This document shows positions 1 to 5,949 of a DNA stretch of 9,847 bases, one piece after another. The notes beneath the pieces were generated by a model. It did no database searches. It saw only the letters and a program-made list of their open reading frames with translations, and was not told the DNA's origin. The translations under genes and the position numbers were made by a program. This DNA comes from an uncultured Actinomycetes bacterium. GTDB taxonomy: Bacteria; Actinomycetota; Thermoleophilia; Solirubrobacterales; Thermoleophilaceae. The DNA lies in the NCBI GenBank assembly GCA_946481495.1, contig CAMLNW010000090.1, positions 1 to 9,847 of the forward strand. The letters run 5' to 3'. How positions within the stretch are numbered: the stretch's first letter is position 1; the number at the start of each line of letters is the position of its first letter.

Positions 1-515
1 TCATGCTGAAGCCGGACAAGGATGGGCTGAAGGTCGATCTCGGTGCGGGCCGCGCACAGGGCGACGGCCTCGGGGGCGAAGATGGAATCAGGAATCTCGC
101 GGCGTTTCAGGTGCCGGGCCAGCAGCGACTTCGCCAGCAGCGACCAGCCGGTAGCGCGCAAAGTCAGCTCACCGCGGCGCGACTTGAAGGCGGTCCCGTC
201 GATCCCGATCAGGTCGCCGAGATCGAGCGACGTCAGCGCGTCGAACGACTCCTCACCCAAAACGTCTCGCTTCGCCTGGATCTGGATCCGGCCCGAGCGG
301 TCGACGACGTCGAGGAACGCCTGTCCCCCATGTCCCCGCCGCGCCGCCAGCCGGCCCGCGACGCGATACGCCGCATCGGTCTCCGCACCGTCCTCCAGGT
401 CGCCATGCGCCTCGCGCACGACCTCTGAAGCCACAACGCCGGGGTAGGCATGCGGGAACGGCTCGACGCCATTCGCACGCAACTGCTCCAGCTTCTGCCG
501 CCGGTCGTCTTCCAC
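1..515 (-). CDS. lysS: Lysyl-tRNA synthetase, N-terminal part (runs off left edge)
   Basis: Class II lysyl-tRNA synthetase charges tRNA-Lys in the cytoplasm. The frame has 171 complete codons and no stop. Residues 5-20 resemble the N-terminal helix of LysS (RRQKLEQLRANGVEPFP). Residues 50-131 resemble its OB-fold anticodon-binding domain: AYRVAGRLAARRGHGGQAFL, DRSGRIQI, the LDLGDLIGIDG stretch near 97-107, FKSRRGEL, and LLAKSL at 126-131. The GTG start at 515 was chosen because the LysS-like helix begins right after it; AGGG lies 8-11 nt upstream and could be a ribosome site. The start is 23 nt after the greA stop. Oddity: after residue 131 the expected LysS sequence (RPLPDK, HGL, RYRQRYLDL) is not seen in any of the three frames, although this frame stays open with G/C-rich third positions. 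The catalytic domain would lie outside the window. Identity is good for the first 130 residues and uncertain beyond. Confidence 0.8.
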   Translation of the reverse strand, partial: MEDDRRQKLEQLRANGVEPFPHAYPGVVASEVVREAHGDLEDGAETDAAYRVAGRLAARRGHGGQAFLDVVDRSGRIQIQAKRDVLGEESFDALTSLDLGDLIGIDGTAFKSRRGELTLRATGWSLLAKSLLARHLKRREIPDSIFAPEAVALCAARTEIDLQPILVRLQH

Positions 516-522
516 GGCCGGA

Positions 523-528
523 ACCCTA
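523..528 (-). promoter_or_regulatory. Possible -10 element for a leaderless lysS transcript
   Basis: On the minus strand TAGGGT fits the actinobacterial -10 pattern TANNNT. It is followed by 7 nt and then the lysS GTG, the spacing expected if transcription starts on the start codon. The same bases contain AGGG, which could instead act as a weak ribosome site in a greA-lysS transcript. The two readings cannot be separated from sequence. Confidence 0.25.
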
Positions 529-538
529 TGCGTAAGGG

Positions 539-1018
539 CTAAGCGGCCTCGATCTTCGTGATCTTCAGCTTGCGAGCTGGACCACGGGGGACTGGCACGG
601 AGACGACGTCACCGCGCTTGTGGCCGATCAGCGCCTTGCCGACCGGCGACTCGTTCGAGAGGCGCTGCTCGGCCGGGTCTGCCTCAGCCGATCCGACGAT
701 CTTGAACTTCGTCGACTTGTCGGTCTTCTGGTCCTTGACGTGAACCAGGACGCCGACGCCGACGGTCTCGGTGTCGACGTTCTTCTCGTCGATGATGCGC
801 GCGCTGCGCAGCTTCTCCTCGAGCTCGGCAATCTGCTTCTCGAGCATCGCCTGCTCGTTCTTGGCGTCGTCGTACTCGGAGTTCTCGGCGATGTCGCCGA
901 ACTCGCGCGCCTCCTTGATCCGAGCGGCGACCTCGCGACGACGGATCGTCGAGAGGTGCTCGATCTTGCCCTTCAGATCGGCTAGCCCGTTCGGTGTGAG
1001 AAGTGTCTCTCTCGGCAT
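539..1018 (-). CDS. greA: Transcription elongation factor GreA
   Basis: GreA binds the secondary channel of RNA polymerase and stimulates cleavage of backtracked RNA so that stalled complexes resume. The 159-aa product has the family's usual length. The N-terminal coiled coil spans roughly residues 10-78. Its tip carries the diagnostic FGDIAENSEYDDAKNEQ, with acidic tip residues D42 and E45. The C-terminal FKBP-like domain is seen in residues 84-156, with SNESPVGKALIGHKRGD near the end. The ATG at 1018 is preceded by GGGGGG 7 nt upstream, a usable though C-free Shine-Dalgarno variant. The gene lies 84 nt after dusB and 23 nt before lysS. greA next to lysS is seen in other actinobacteria. Nothing looks damaged. 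Confidence 0.97.
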   Translation of the reverse strand: MPRETLLTPNGLADLKGKIEHLSTIRRREVAARIKEAREFGDIAENSEYDDAKNEQAMLEKQIAELEEKLRSARIIDEKNVDTETVGVGVLVHVKDQKTDKSTKFKIVGSAEADPAEQRLSNESPVGKALIGHKRGDVVSVPVPRGPARKLKITKIEAA

Positions 1019-1102
1019 AGGAAAACCCCCCGAACCTCGACCATTCCGCCGGAGGGAGCGGGTGAGTGTAGCAACCGCCTTGGCTGTGACCGAAAAGGCG
1101 CT
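1019..1102 (-). other. dusB-greA spacer with a weak stem-loop
   Basis: This 84-nt gap may hold a greA promoter. Just after the dusB stop the transcript can form a 6-bp stem (CGCCTT with AAGGCG, positions 1076-1081 and 1095-1100, 13-nt loop). No run of U follows, so this is not a standard intrinsic terminator. I see no convincing -35/-10 pair. Confidence 0.25.
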
Positions 1103-2095
1103 TCAGGCCGCTCTCAGAGCGAGCTCTGCCGCCGCGATGCGATCGAGCGCGAGGCGGGCCTCGGTGGTCGTCGGCGCCGTGACCAGCTCTTGCTTGGCCG
1201 CTTTCGTCAGCGCGAGCCGTTCGGCGTACCAGGGATAGAACTTACGCAGGTAGTGGCCGGCGCGGTCGACGCCGAGATGCTCCTCGCAGCGGTCGATCGT
1301 CCAGCGTAGCTCCTCGATCACCTCGTCGGAGGTCGGCTCCCCCTCGCGCGTCCCGAGCAGCCGCTCGAACATCCACGGGTTGCCGAGCGAGCCGCGCGCC
1401 AGCATCACCGCGGCGGCGCCAGAGCGCTCGAACGCCTCGTGCGCGCGATCGTCGGAGAGCAGCCCGCCAGAGACGATCACCGGAACGTCAAGCGCCTCCA
1501 CGACCTGGCGCGCGAGGTCGTAGTCGGGCTTGCCCTTGTGCTGCTGCGAGGCGTGACGTGGATGGAAGGAGATCGCGGCGACGCCTGCCTCGTCGACCAG
1601 CCGCCGCGCGAGCTCGACGCCGGCGAGGTCGCCGGGACGCTGCCCGGGACGCAGCTTCACCGTCACCGGCAACCCGCTGCCCTCGCCGGCTGCCTTGGCG
1701 ATCGCGACCGCCTTGTCGGGATCGTCGAGCAGTGCCGCTCCGGCGCCGGTCTTGCAGACCTTGCGCACCGGACAGCCCATGTTGAGATCGACGATGTCGG
1801 CGCCGGCCTCAGCCACCATCGCCGCCGCCTCGCGCATCACGTCGGCGTCGTGGCCGAACAGCTGCATCGAGACCGGGTGCTCCTCCGGATGGATGCGCAG
1901 GAACTGGTCGACTGTGCGCTCGTTGCCGTAGCTGAGCCCGAAGCTCGACACCATCTCCGAGACGACCAGCCCCGCCCCGTGCCGCTTCGCCTGCAGGCGC
2001 ACGAACCAGTTGCCGATGCCGGCCAGCGGAGCCAGCACCAGCCGGTTCGGCAGCTCGATGCCGGCGAGCGTCCAGGGGTCCTTCAGGGAGCGCAT
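1103..2095 (-). CDS. dusB: tRNA-dihydrouridine synthase (DusB type)
   Basis: Dus enzymes are flavin (FMN)-dependent and reduce uridines in the tRNA D-loop with NAD(P)H. The 330-aa product is full length. The TIM-barrel FMN domain begins with LPNRLVLAPLAGIGNWFVR (15-33). The family motif DLNMGCPVRKVCKTGAGAAL covers 103-122, and C108 in the GCP triplet is the expected catalytic acid. PVTVKLRPG (143-151), FHPRHASQQHKGKPDY and VPVIVSGG follow; ARGSLGNPW is a phosphate-binding motif. The C-terminal helical tRNA-binding domain includes HYLRKFYPWY. C114, within KVCKTGAG, is a second cysteine close to the catalytic one. The ATG at 2095 is 11 nt after the coaX stop; AGGGGG upstream lies very close to the ATG (2-nt gap). 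The DusB subclass rests on the RKV/KTGAG motif and on gene order beside lysS, as with the Bacillus dus gene. Confidence 0.94.
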   Translation of the reverse strand: MRSLKDPWTLAGIELPNRLVLAPLAGIGNWFVRLQAKRHGAGLVVSEMVSSFGLSYGNERTVDQFLRIHPEEHPVSMQLFGHDADVMREAAAMVAEAGADIVDLNMGCPVRKVCKTGAGAALLDDPDKAVAIAKAAGEGSGLPVTVKLRPGQRPGDLAGVELARRLVDEAGVAAISFHPRHASQQHKGKPDYDLARQVVEALDVPVIVSGGLLSDDRAHEAFERSGAAAVMLARGSLGNPWMFERLLGTREGEPTSDEVIEELRWTIDRCEEHLGVDRAGHYLRKFYPWYAERLALTKAAKQELVTAPTTTEARLALDRIAAAELALRAA

Positions 2096-2106
2096 GGCCC
2101 CCTAGC

Positions 2107-2874
2107 TTACGGAGCGTTCTTCTCCCAGATCAGCTGCAGGCCCTTGAGCGTCAGCAGGTCGTCGAGCTCGTCGACCTGCTCGCAGTGCGGGACGATCGCG
2201 TGCGCCCAGCCGCCGGTGGCGATCACCGTCGCCTCGTCGCCGAGCTCCTCGCGCAGCCGCGCGACGAGGCCGTCGACCTGGCCCGCATAGCCGTAGATGA
2301 CGCCAGACTGGATCGCCTCGCGCGTTCCCTTGCCGATCGCCGCGCGCGGCGGCTCGAGGCGGACCTTCGGCAGCGCGGCGGCACGCTGGGTGAGCGCCTC
2401 GATCGATATCTCGACGCCCGGCGAGATAACCCCACCTAGGTACTCGCCGTCGCCGGAGACGACGTCGTAGTTGATCGCGGTGCCGAAGTCGACCGCGATG
2501 CACGGGCCGGCGACGCGCTCGTAGGCGGCGATCGCGTTGACGAGCCGGTCGGCACCGAGCTCGCGTGGGTCGTCGATGCGGATCGGCATCCCGGTCTTCA
2601 GCTCGGGCCCGACGAGCGCGCCGCCCCCGCCGAGGTAGCGGCGGCGGACCTCGTCGTACTCCTGCGCGAGCGTGGGAACGACGCACGAGACGACGATCGC
2701 GTCGATGTCGCGCAACGAGTTCTCGCGCAGCCGCAGCAGCCCACCGAGCACGACGGCGAGCTCGTCGGCGGTCGCCGTCCGCGACGTATGGAAGCGCCAG
2801 TGCTCGAGCAGCTCCTCGCCGCGGAAGAGCCCGACGTGCGTCTGGGTGTTGCCGACGTCGACCGCTAAGAGCAT
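2107..2874 (-). CDS. coaX: Type III pantothenate kinase (CoaX)
   Basis: CoaX phosphorylates pantothenate with ATP, the first step of CoA synthesis. It belongs to the ASKHA fold and is unrelated to CoaA. The 255-aa product matches the family length. Visible motifs are the phosphate loop DVGNT (6-10), GADR (107-110, D109 the expected catalytic base) followed by LVN, the second phosphate motif DFGTA (129-133), the GGVISPG turn (147-153) and TGGWA (220-224). Many family members have DFGTATT; here it is DFGTAIN, a small change outside the core glycine. The ATG at 2874 leaves one residue before the LAVDVGNT strand, which supports it. No Shine-Dalgarno sequence is visible, but a -10-like GATAAT lies 6 nt upstream. 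In Mycobacterium coaX sits with panC-panD and near lysS; here dusB and greA separate it from lysS. Confidence 0.96.
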   Translation of the reverse strand: MLLAVDVGNTQTHVGLFRGEELLEHWRFHTSRTATADELAVVLGGLLRLRENSLRDIDAIVVSCVVPTLAQEYDEVRRRYLGGGGALVGPELKTGMPIRIDDPRELGADRLVNAIAAYERVAGPCIAVDFGTAINYDVVSGDGEYLGGVISPGVEISIEALTQRAAALPKVRLEPPRAAIGKGTREAIQSGVIYGYAGQVDGLVARLREELGDEATVIATGGWAHAIVPHCEQVDELDDLLTLKGLQLIWEKNAP

Positions 2875-2880
2875 CTGCCG

Positions 2881-2886
2881 ATTATC
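2881..2886 (-). promoter_or_regulatory. Possible -10 element of a coaX promoter
   Basis: The minus strand reads GATAAT, five of six bases of TATAAT, inside the 28-nt gap between the response regulator stop and the coaX ATG. Six nt separate it from the ATG, so a transcript from here would be nearly or fully leaderless. A CTGACA upstream resembles a -35 box, but the 14-nt spacer is too short for a standard pair. Confidence 0.35.
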
Positions 2887-2902
2887 ACGGGCTCGCCGGC
2901 TG

Positions 2903-3520
2903 TCAGGCGGTCAGGCCCAGGCGCTCGGCGCGCTGCACGGCCTCGGCCCGGTTGCGGACCTCGAGCTTGCGGTAGACGCTGCTCGTGTGCTCCTTGACGG
3001 TGTGTGGCGAGAGGTGGAGCTGCTCGGCGATCTCGCGGTTGGTCGCGCCGGTGACCAGCAGTCCGAGCACATCGCGCTCGCGCGGCGAAAGCGGCGCCCG
3101 CGGTTGTTCCTTGGCGGCGGCGAAGACAGTTCGCCCGTTTCCTACCGCGCGTACCGCGGTGGCCACCTCGTCGGCCCCCCAGTCCTTCGAGACGAAGCCC
3201 GAGGCGCCGGCGGCCTTGGCCGCCTGCGGCGAGATCCAGCCCGCGCCCGAGATCAACAGCACGCGCGTGGTCGGCGACTCGCGCTTGAGCGCGTCGCACA
3301 TCTCAGCACCCGACTCCTCACCGACGAACAGGTCGACGAGGGCGACGTGCGGCTCGTAGCGGCGCGCCAGTTCGCGTGCCTCTTCGCCGTTGCGGGCGGT
3401 CAGGCAGCGCTCGACCCACGGCTGCTCGGTCAGCAGCAGCCGGAAGCCCCAGTGGACCACCTCGTGGTCATCGACGATCAGCACGCGCAGGCGGCGGCGG
3501 TCCATCGGATAGTCGTTCAT
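2903..3520 (-). CDS. NarL/FixJ-family response regulator
   Basis: This is the DNA-binding output half of a two-component pair. The receiver domain (about 11-125) shows the acidic pair D17-D18 in VLIVDDHE, the likely phosphoacceptor D63 in VALVDLFV, S91 in LLISGAG, and conserved K112 in GFVSKDWG. The LuxR-type helix-turn-helix (about 143-202) has LSPRERDVLGLL, ATNREIAEQLHLSPHTVKEH and VYRKLEVRNRAEAV, all typical. Its 205 aa are normal. The ATG at 3520 overlaps the kinase stop as ATGA, so translation is probably coupled and kinase and regulator form a cognate pair. A second in-frame ATG at residue 6 is possible but would lose the overlap. Target genes cannot be read from the sequence; the palindrome upstream of the kinase gene is one candidate site. 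Confidence 0.95.
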   Translation of the reverse strand: MNDYPMDRRRLRVLIVDDHEVVHWGFRLLLTEQPWVERCLTARNGEEARELARRYEPHVALVDLFVGEESGAEMCDALKRESPTTRVLLISGAGWISPQAAKAAGASGFVSKDWGADEVATAVRAVGNGRTVFAAAKEQPRAPLSPRERDVLGLLVTGATNREIAEQLHLSPHTVKEHTSSVYRKLEVRNRAEAVQRAERLGLTA

Positions 3521-4656
3521 CGGTCGCCGCTCGCCGCGATCGGGACGACGAGCCGCACGCGCCAGTCGTGGTCGCTGTCGCCGGTCGGCCCGAAGTCGAC
3601 GACGCCACCGCTCTGCAAGGCATCAAGAGCGGCGAGCCGCAGTCCCATCCCGGCTCCCCGCCCGCGTGTCGAGGTGTCGACCCCATCGTTGACGACCTCG
3701 AGCAGGAAGGTGCCATCGCTGGCGCCGATGCGGACGTCGACGCGCGTCGGCTCGGCGTGCTTCTGAACGTTGCGCAACGCCTCCGCCAGCACCGACTGCG
3801 ACAGCTGCTCGAGCTCCGGCGGAACCTCGACGGCGGCATCCCACTCGATGTTCAGCGGCGGTCCCTCGTAGCTCGACCCGAGTCGGTCGAGCTCCTCGCG
3901 CAGCGTCGCGCCGATGTCCGGGCGCGGCGGTGCGACCGGCCGCGCCAGCGCGTGCCGGAGATCGGCGACCGCAGCCTGGATCTCGTCGGCGCAGCGGCTG
4001 CGCTCGTCGCCGGTCAGCTCGGCCTCCGCCCCGAGCACGAGCGAGACTCCGAAGAGCCGCTGCATGACACGCTCGTGGACCTCGCGCGCGAGATCGACAC
4101 GCTCGGAGAGCAACCGCGCGCGCTCGTGCTGCGTGGCGGCGATCCTGGCGCTCGCGGCCAGGGCGGCCATCTTGCCGAGCGTCCACATCGTGTGGCGCTC
4201 GCGCTCGGTCAGCTCGAATTGAGGACCGCCGCGATCGGCGAAGATGACGCCGAGCCAGCGTCCGCCAGCCGAGACCGGCGTGCAGGTCATCGTCGTGATG
4301 CCGGGCAGCGCGGCGTAGCGCGCGGGAACCTGGCCCTCGAGATCACCGACCGTCTCGACTACGCGATCCTCCGCGAATGCCCGTTGGGCGATCGGCGTCT
4401 CCTCGAGCGTCCCGTGCACGCCGCCGACGAGCTCGTCGGCGAACCCGTGACTGCCGGCGGGCACGACGATCCGACGCGCCTCCTCGTAGAGCAGCAGCCC
4501 AGCGCGCTCCATTGAGGTGAGGCGGCACATCGCCTCACAGAGGCGGTCGTAGAAGGCCCGGCCGCCACCGCTGCCGTCAGCATCGAGGCCGGAGAGCAGC
4601 TCGACCATCGTGTCGAGTGGCTCGGCTGCAGAGACGCTCGCTGAGACCTCGGCCAT
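3517..4656 (-). CDS. GAF-domain sensor histidine kinase (HisKA_3 type)
   Basis: This is the partner kinase of the downstream response regulator. From the ATG at 4656 it is 379 aa; a TTG two codons upstream (4662) is possible but less likely. Numbering here counts that TTG as residue 1. A GAF-like sensory domain spans about 35-175 (MERAGLLLY, TPVSAGGRWLGVIFADR). The dimerization/phosphotransfer helix follows, with LAREVHERVMQRLFGVSLVL (191-210) and phosphorylatable H196. The ATPase domain shows the N box ALRNVQKHAEPTRV (N298) and the glycine boxes VNDGVD and GRGAGMGLR. No transmembrane segment or signal peptide is visible, so it should sense a cytoplasmic or diffusible signal. The layout resembles DevS/NreB-like kinases, but I see no heme or iron-sulfur ligand pattern that fixes the ligand. 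It lies 59 nt after the zinc-ribbon gene and overlaps the regulator gene. Confidence 0.93.
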   Translation of the reverse strand: MAEVSASVSAAEPLDTMVELLSGLDADGSGGGRAFYDRLCEAMCRLTSMERAGLLLYEEARRIVVPAGSHGFADELVGGVHGTLEETPIAQRAFAEDRVVETVGDLEGQVPARYAALPGITTMTCTPVSAGGRWLGVIFADRGGPQFELTERERHTMWTLGKMAALAASARIAATQHERARLLSERVDLAREVHERVMQRLFGVSLVLGAEAELTGDERSRCADEIQAAVADLRHALARPVAPPRPDIGATLREELDRLGSSYEGPPLNIEWDAAVEVPPELEQLSQSVLAEALRNVQKHAEPTRVDVRIGASDGTFLLEVVNDGVDTSTRGRGAGMGLRLAALDALQSGGVVDFGPTGDSDHDWRVRLVVPIAASGDR

Positions 4657-4691
4657 ATGCAAGGTCTACAGCAGCGAGGGCGTGCCCGCCA

Positions 4692-4707
4692 GCGCCTGGC
4701 CAGGCGC
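4692..4707. promoter_or_regulatory. Perfect 16-bp palindrome upstream of the sensor kinase
   Basis: GCGCCTGGCCAGGCGC reads the same on both strands. It lies in the 59-nt gap between the zinc-ribbon stop and the kinase ATG, 35 nt from that ATG. A gapless dyad of this size suits a dimeric DNA-binding protein better than a terminator, and no U-run follows. It could be an operator for the adjacent NarL-type regulator or another repressor. GC-rich DNA yields such palindromes by chance more often than balanced DNA does. Confidence 0.4.
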
Positions 4708-4715
4708 CATGGGTT

Positions 4716-4943
4716 CTAGTCGTCCTCAGACTCGAGCGCGAGGCGCAGTGCCTGGTCGCCGGTCAGCGACACGACCCGCTCGTCACCGCAGTTACGGCAA
4801 TGGCAGACCACCTCGTGGTCCCAATCATCAACACGCAGAGACCAGTCGATCTGACCGGATAGGCAGACGCGGCAAGCGAGCGAGGCCTCGACGAGGCAGG
4901 CTTGGTCGTCACCACGGAAATTGGCTGTCTCGGTGAACGTCAT
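4716..4943 (-). CDS. Small zinc-ribbon-like protein of unknown function
   Basis: I do not recognise a named family. From the ATG at 4943 the product is 75 aa; a TTG at 4967 would add eight residues. It has six cysteines: one in DDQACLVEA, then a CRVC pair, and 20 residues later CHCRNC. A CxxC knuckle facing a CxCxxC knuckle fits a single-zinc ribbon. The stretch between them is acidic with tryptophans (DWSLRVDDWDHEVV), and the tail is acidic (LESEDD). There is no membrane segment, and composition matches neighbouring genes, so this looks like a real native gene. It starts 60 nt after folK and ends 59 nt before the sensor kinase, probably in the same transcript. It could be a regulator, a partner of a larger complex, or a metal-binding accessory protein; none of these is shown. 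Confidence 0.75.
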   Translation of the reverse strand: MTFTETANFRGDDQACLVEASLACRVCLSGQIDWSLRVDDWDHEVVCHCRNCGDERVVSLTGDQALRLALESEDD

Positions 4944-4995
4944 AAGCCCAGAATTGCCACCGACCAACCGTTTACCCAGTCCGTGGGCCGAGATT

Positions 4996-5012
4996 CCCCC
5001 CGCTTAGGGGGG
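4996..5012 (-). terminator. G/C hairpin across the folK stop codon
   Basis: The minus strand reads CCCCCC TAAGC GGGGGG: six uninterrupted C-G pairs around a 5-nt loop that contains the folK stop codon TAA. No U-run follows, so a classical intrinsic terminator is unlikely. It could still pause polymerase, protect the 3' end of a folP-folB-folK message or slow ribosome release. Function is inferred only from the fold. Confidence 0.35.
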
Positions 5013-5489
5013 CGTGACGCGTCTGACCGGCTGCGCGGCGACATCCCCGAGACGGGTAGCAAGCACGGTGCCGTCGGGCAATGTCAGTTCCGGATCGAGC
5101 TCCAGCAGGGGCTCGAGCACGAAGCGGCGTGCGCTGACCTCAGGGTGCGGCAGCGTGAGGCGGTCCGAGCGATAGACGGTGTAACCGAGCAGCAGCACGT
5201 CGACGTCGATCGGACGGGGACCGTGGCGAGGCCCGCCGGGAACTCGCCCGAGAGCGCGCTCGACGTCCTTGCAGGCATCGAGCAGCTCCTCCGGTCCCAG
5301 GTCGGTCTCGACCGCCAGGCAGGCGTTCAAGAAGTCAGGCTGGTCGAGCACCTCGCCCTGCGGAGCAGTCTCGTAGACCGACGAGCTGGCGGTGACCGCG
5401 ACGCCGCGCAGCTCCAACTGCTCACGTGCCGCTCTCAGCGCCCCAAGACGGTCGCCCTCGTTCGATCCGAGGCCGAGATAGCCACGCAC
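5004..5489 (-). CDS. folK: 6-hydroxymethyl-7,8-dihydropterin pyrophosphokinase (HPPK)
   Basis: HPPK transfers pyrophosphate from ATP to 6-hydroxymethyl-dihydropterin, giving the substrate of FolP. The 161-aa product matches the family. Diagnostic motifs are YLGLGSNEGDR (4-14), SSVYETAP (36-43), QPDFLNACL (50-58), GPRPIDVDVLLL (90-101, carrying the two magnesium-binding aspartates) and LTLPHPEVSARRFVLEPL (111-128). The GTG at 5489 puts the GLGSN strand at the usual distance from the N-terminus. GAGG lies about 10 nt upstream, inside the end of folB, a plausible ribosome site. Only 5 nt separate it from the folB stop, so it is surely co-transcribed. A stable hairpin spans its stop codon. Confidence 0.97.
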   Translation of the reverse strand: MRGYLGLGSNEGDRLGALRAAREQLELRGVAVTASSSVYETAPQGEVLDQPDFLNACLAVETDLGPEELLDACKDVERALGRVPGGPRHGPRPIDVDVLLLGYTVYRSDRLTLPHPEVSARRFVLEPLLELDPELTLPDGTVLATRLGDVAAQPVRRVTPP

Positions 5490-5494
5490 TCGAA

Positions 5495-5947
5495 TCAGGC
5501 CTCGCGCCAGACCTCTACCGAGACCTCGTCGACCGGCAGCGGAATTGGCGGCTCTGGCTTGGCGGCCTTGACGCGCACCGAGTCGGCGCCATAACGCGCC
5601 ATCAGGCGATCGCAGATCGCCGCGCAGAGGCGCTCGAGCGTGCGGTATGACCGCTCCTGAGCGGCGAGCGCGACCTGCTCGCAGACCTCGGCGTAGTCGA
5701 CGGTGTCCTCGACGCGATCGGTGACCATCGCGTCGCAGTCGGCCAACTCGAAGGCGACGTCGATCACGAGCCGCTGGCCGAGCTCGCGCTCGGCGTCGGA
5801 GACGCCGTGCTGCGTGTAGAGCGACAGTCCGGTGATCTCGACCGTGACCGTCGGCTCGGGGATCTCGTCGTCGTCGTCGAAGTCGCGCTCGTCGAGATCG
5901 TCATCGAGATCGTCGTCGGGATCGAGTGGATCGCGGTCGTCGATCAT
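5495..5947 (-). CDS. folB: Dihydroneopterin aldolase with Asp-rich N-terminal extension
   Basis: FolB cleaves dihydroneopterin to 6-hydroxymethyl-dihydropterin and glycolaldehyde, feeding FolK. The aldolase domain occupies about residues 33-150: VTVEITGLSLYTQHGV (34-49), the substrate-binding glutamate E53 in SDAERELGQ, Y85 in VDYAEV, E105 in RTLERL, and K130 in VRVKAAKPEPPIP, the expected catalytic lysine. The usual family length is near 120 aa; this one has about 30 extra N-terminal residues. Of the first 30, sixteen are Asp and two are Glu, which suggests a disordered acidic tail. The ATG at 5947 is only 2 nt after the folP stop, and no ATG, GTG or TTG follows before the aldolase core, so the extension is probably translated. 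Assignment is firm; the role of the tail is unknown. Confidence 0.94.
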   Translation of the reverse strand: MIDDRDPLDPDDDLDDDLDERDFDDDDEIPEPTVTVEITGLSLYTQHGVSDAERELGQRLVIDVAFELADCDAMVTDRVEDTVDYAEVCEQVALAAQERSYRTLERLCAAICDRLMARYGADSVRVKAAKPEPPIPLPVDEVSVEVWREA

Positions 5948-5949
5948 CG

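Noticed and set aside
3..428. Long open frames on the plus strand (here and opposite folP, ftsH, dusB and the kinase)
   Set aside because: Each lies opposite a well-supported minus-strand gene with clear family motifs; long antisense frames are expected in GC-rich coding DNA and their translations are Arg-rich or low in complexity.
4663..4715. TTG at 4662 as the kinase start
   Set aside because: The ATG two codons later is a stronger start codon and gives the same domains; nothing favours the TTG.
4944..4967. TTG at 4967 as the zinc-ribbon gene start
   Set aside because: It adds eight residues with no clear ribosome site; the ATG at 4943 is simpler, though the longer form cannot be ruled out.
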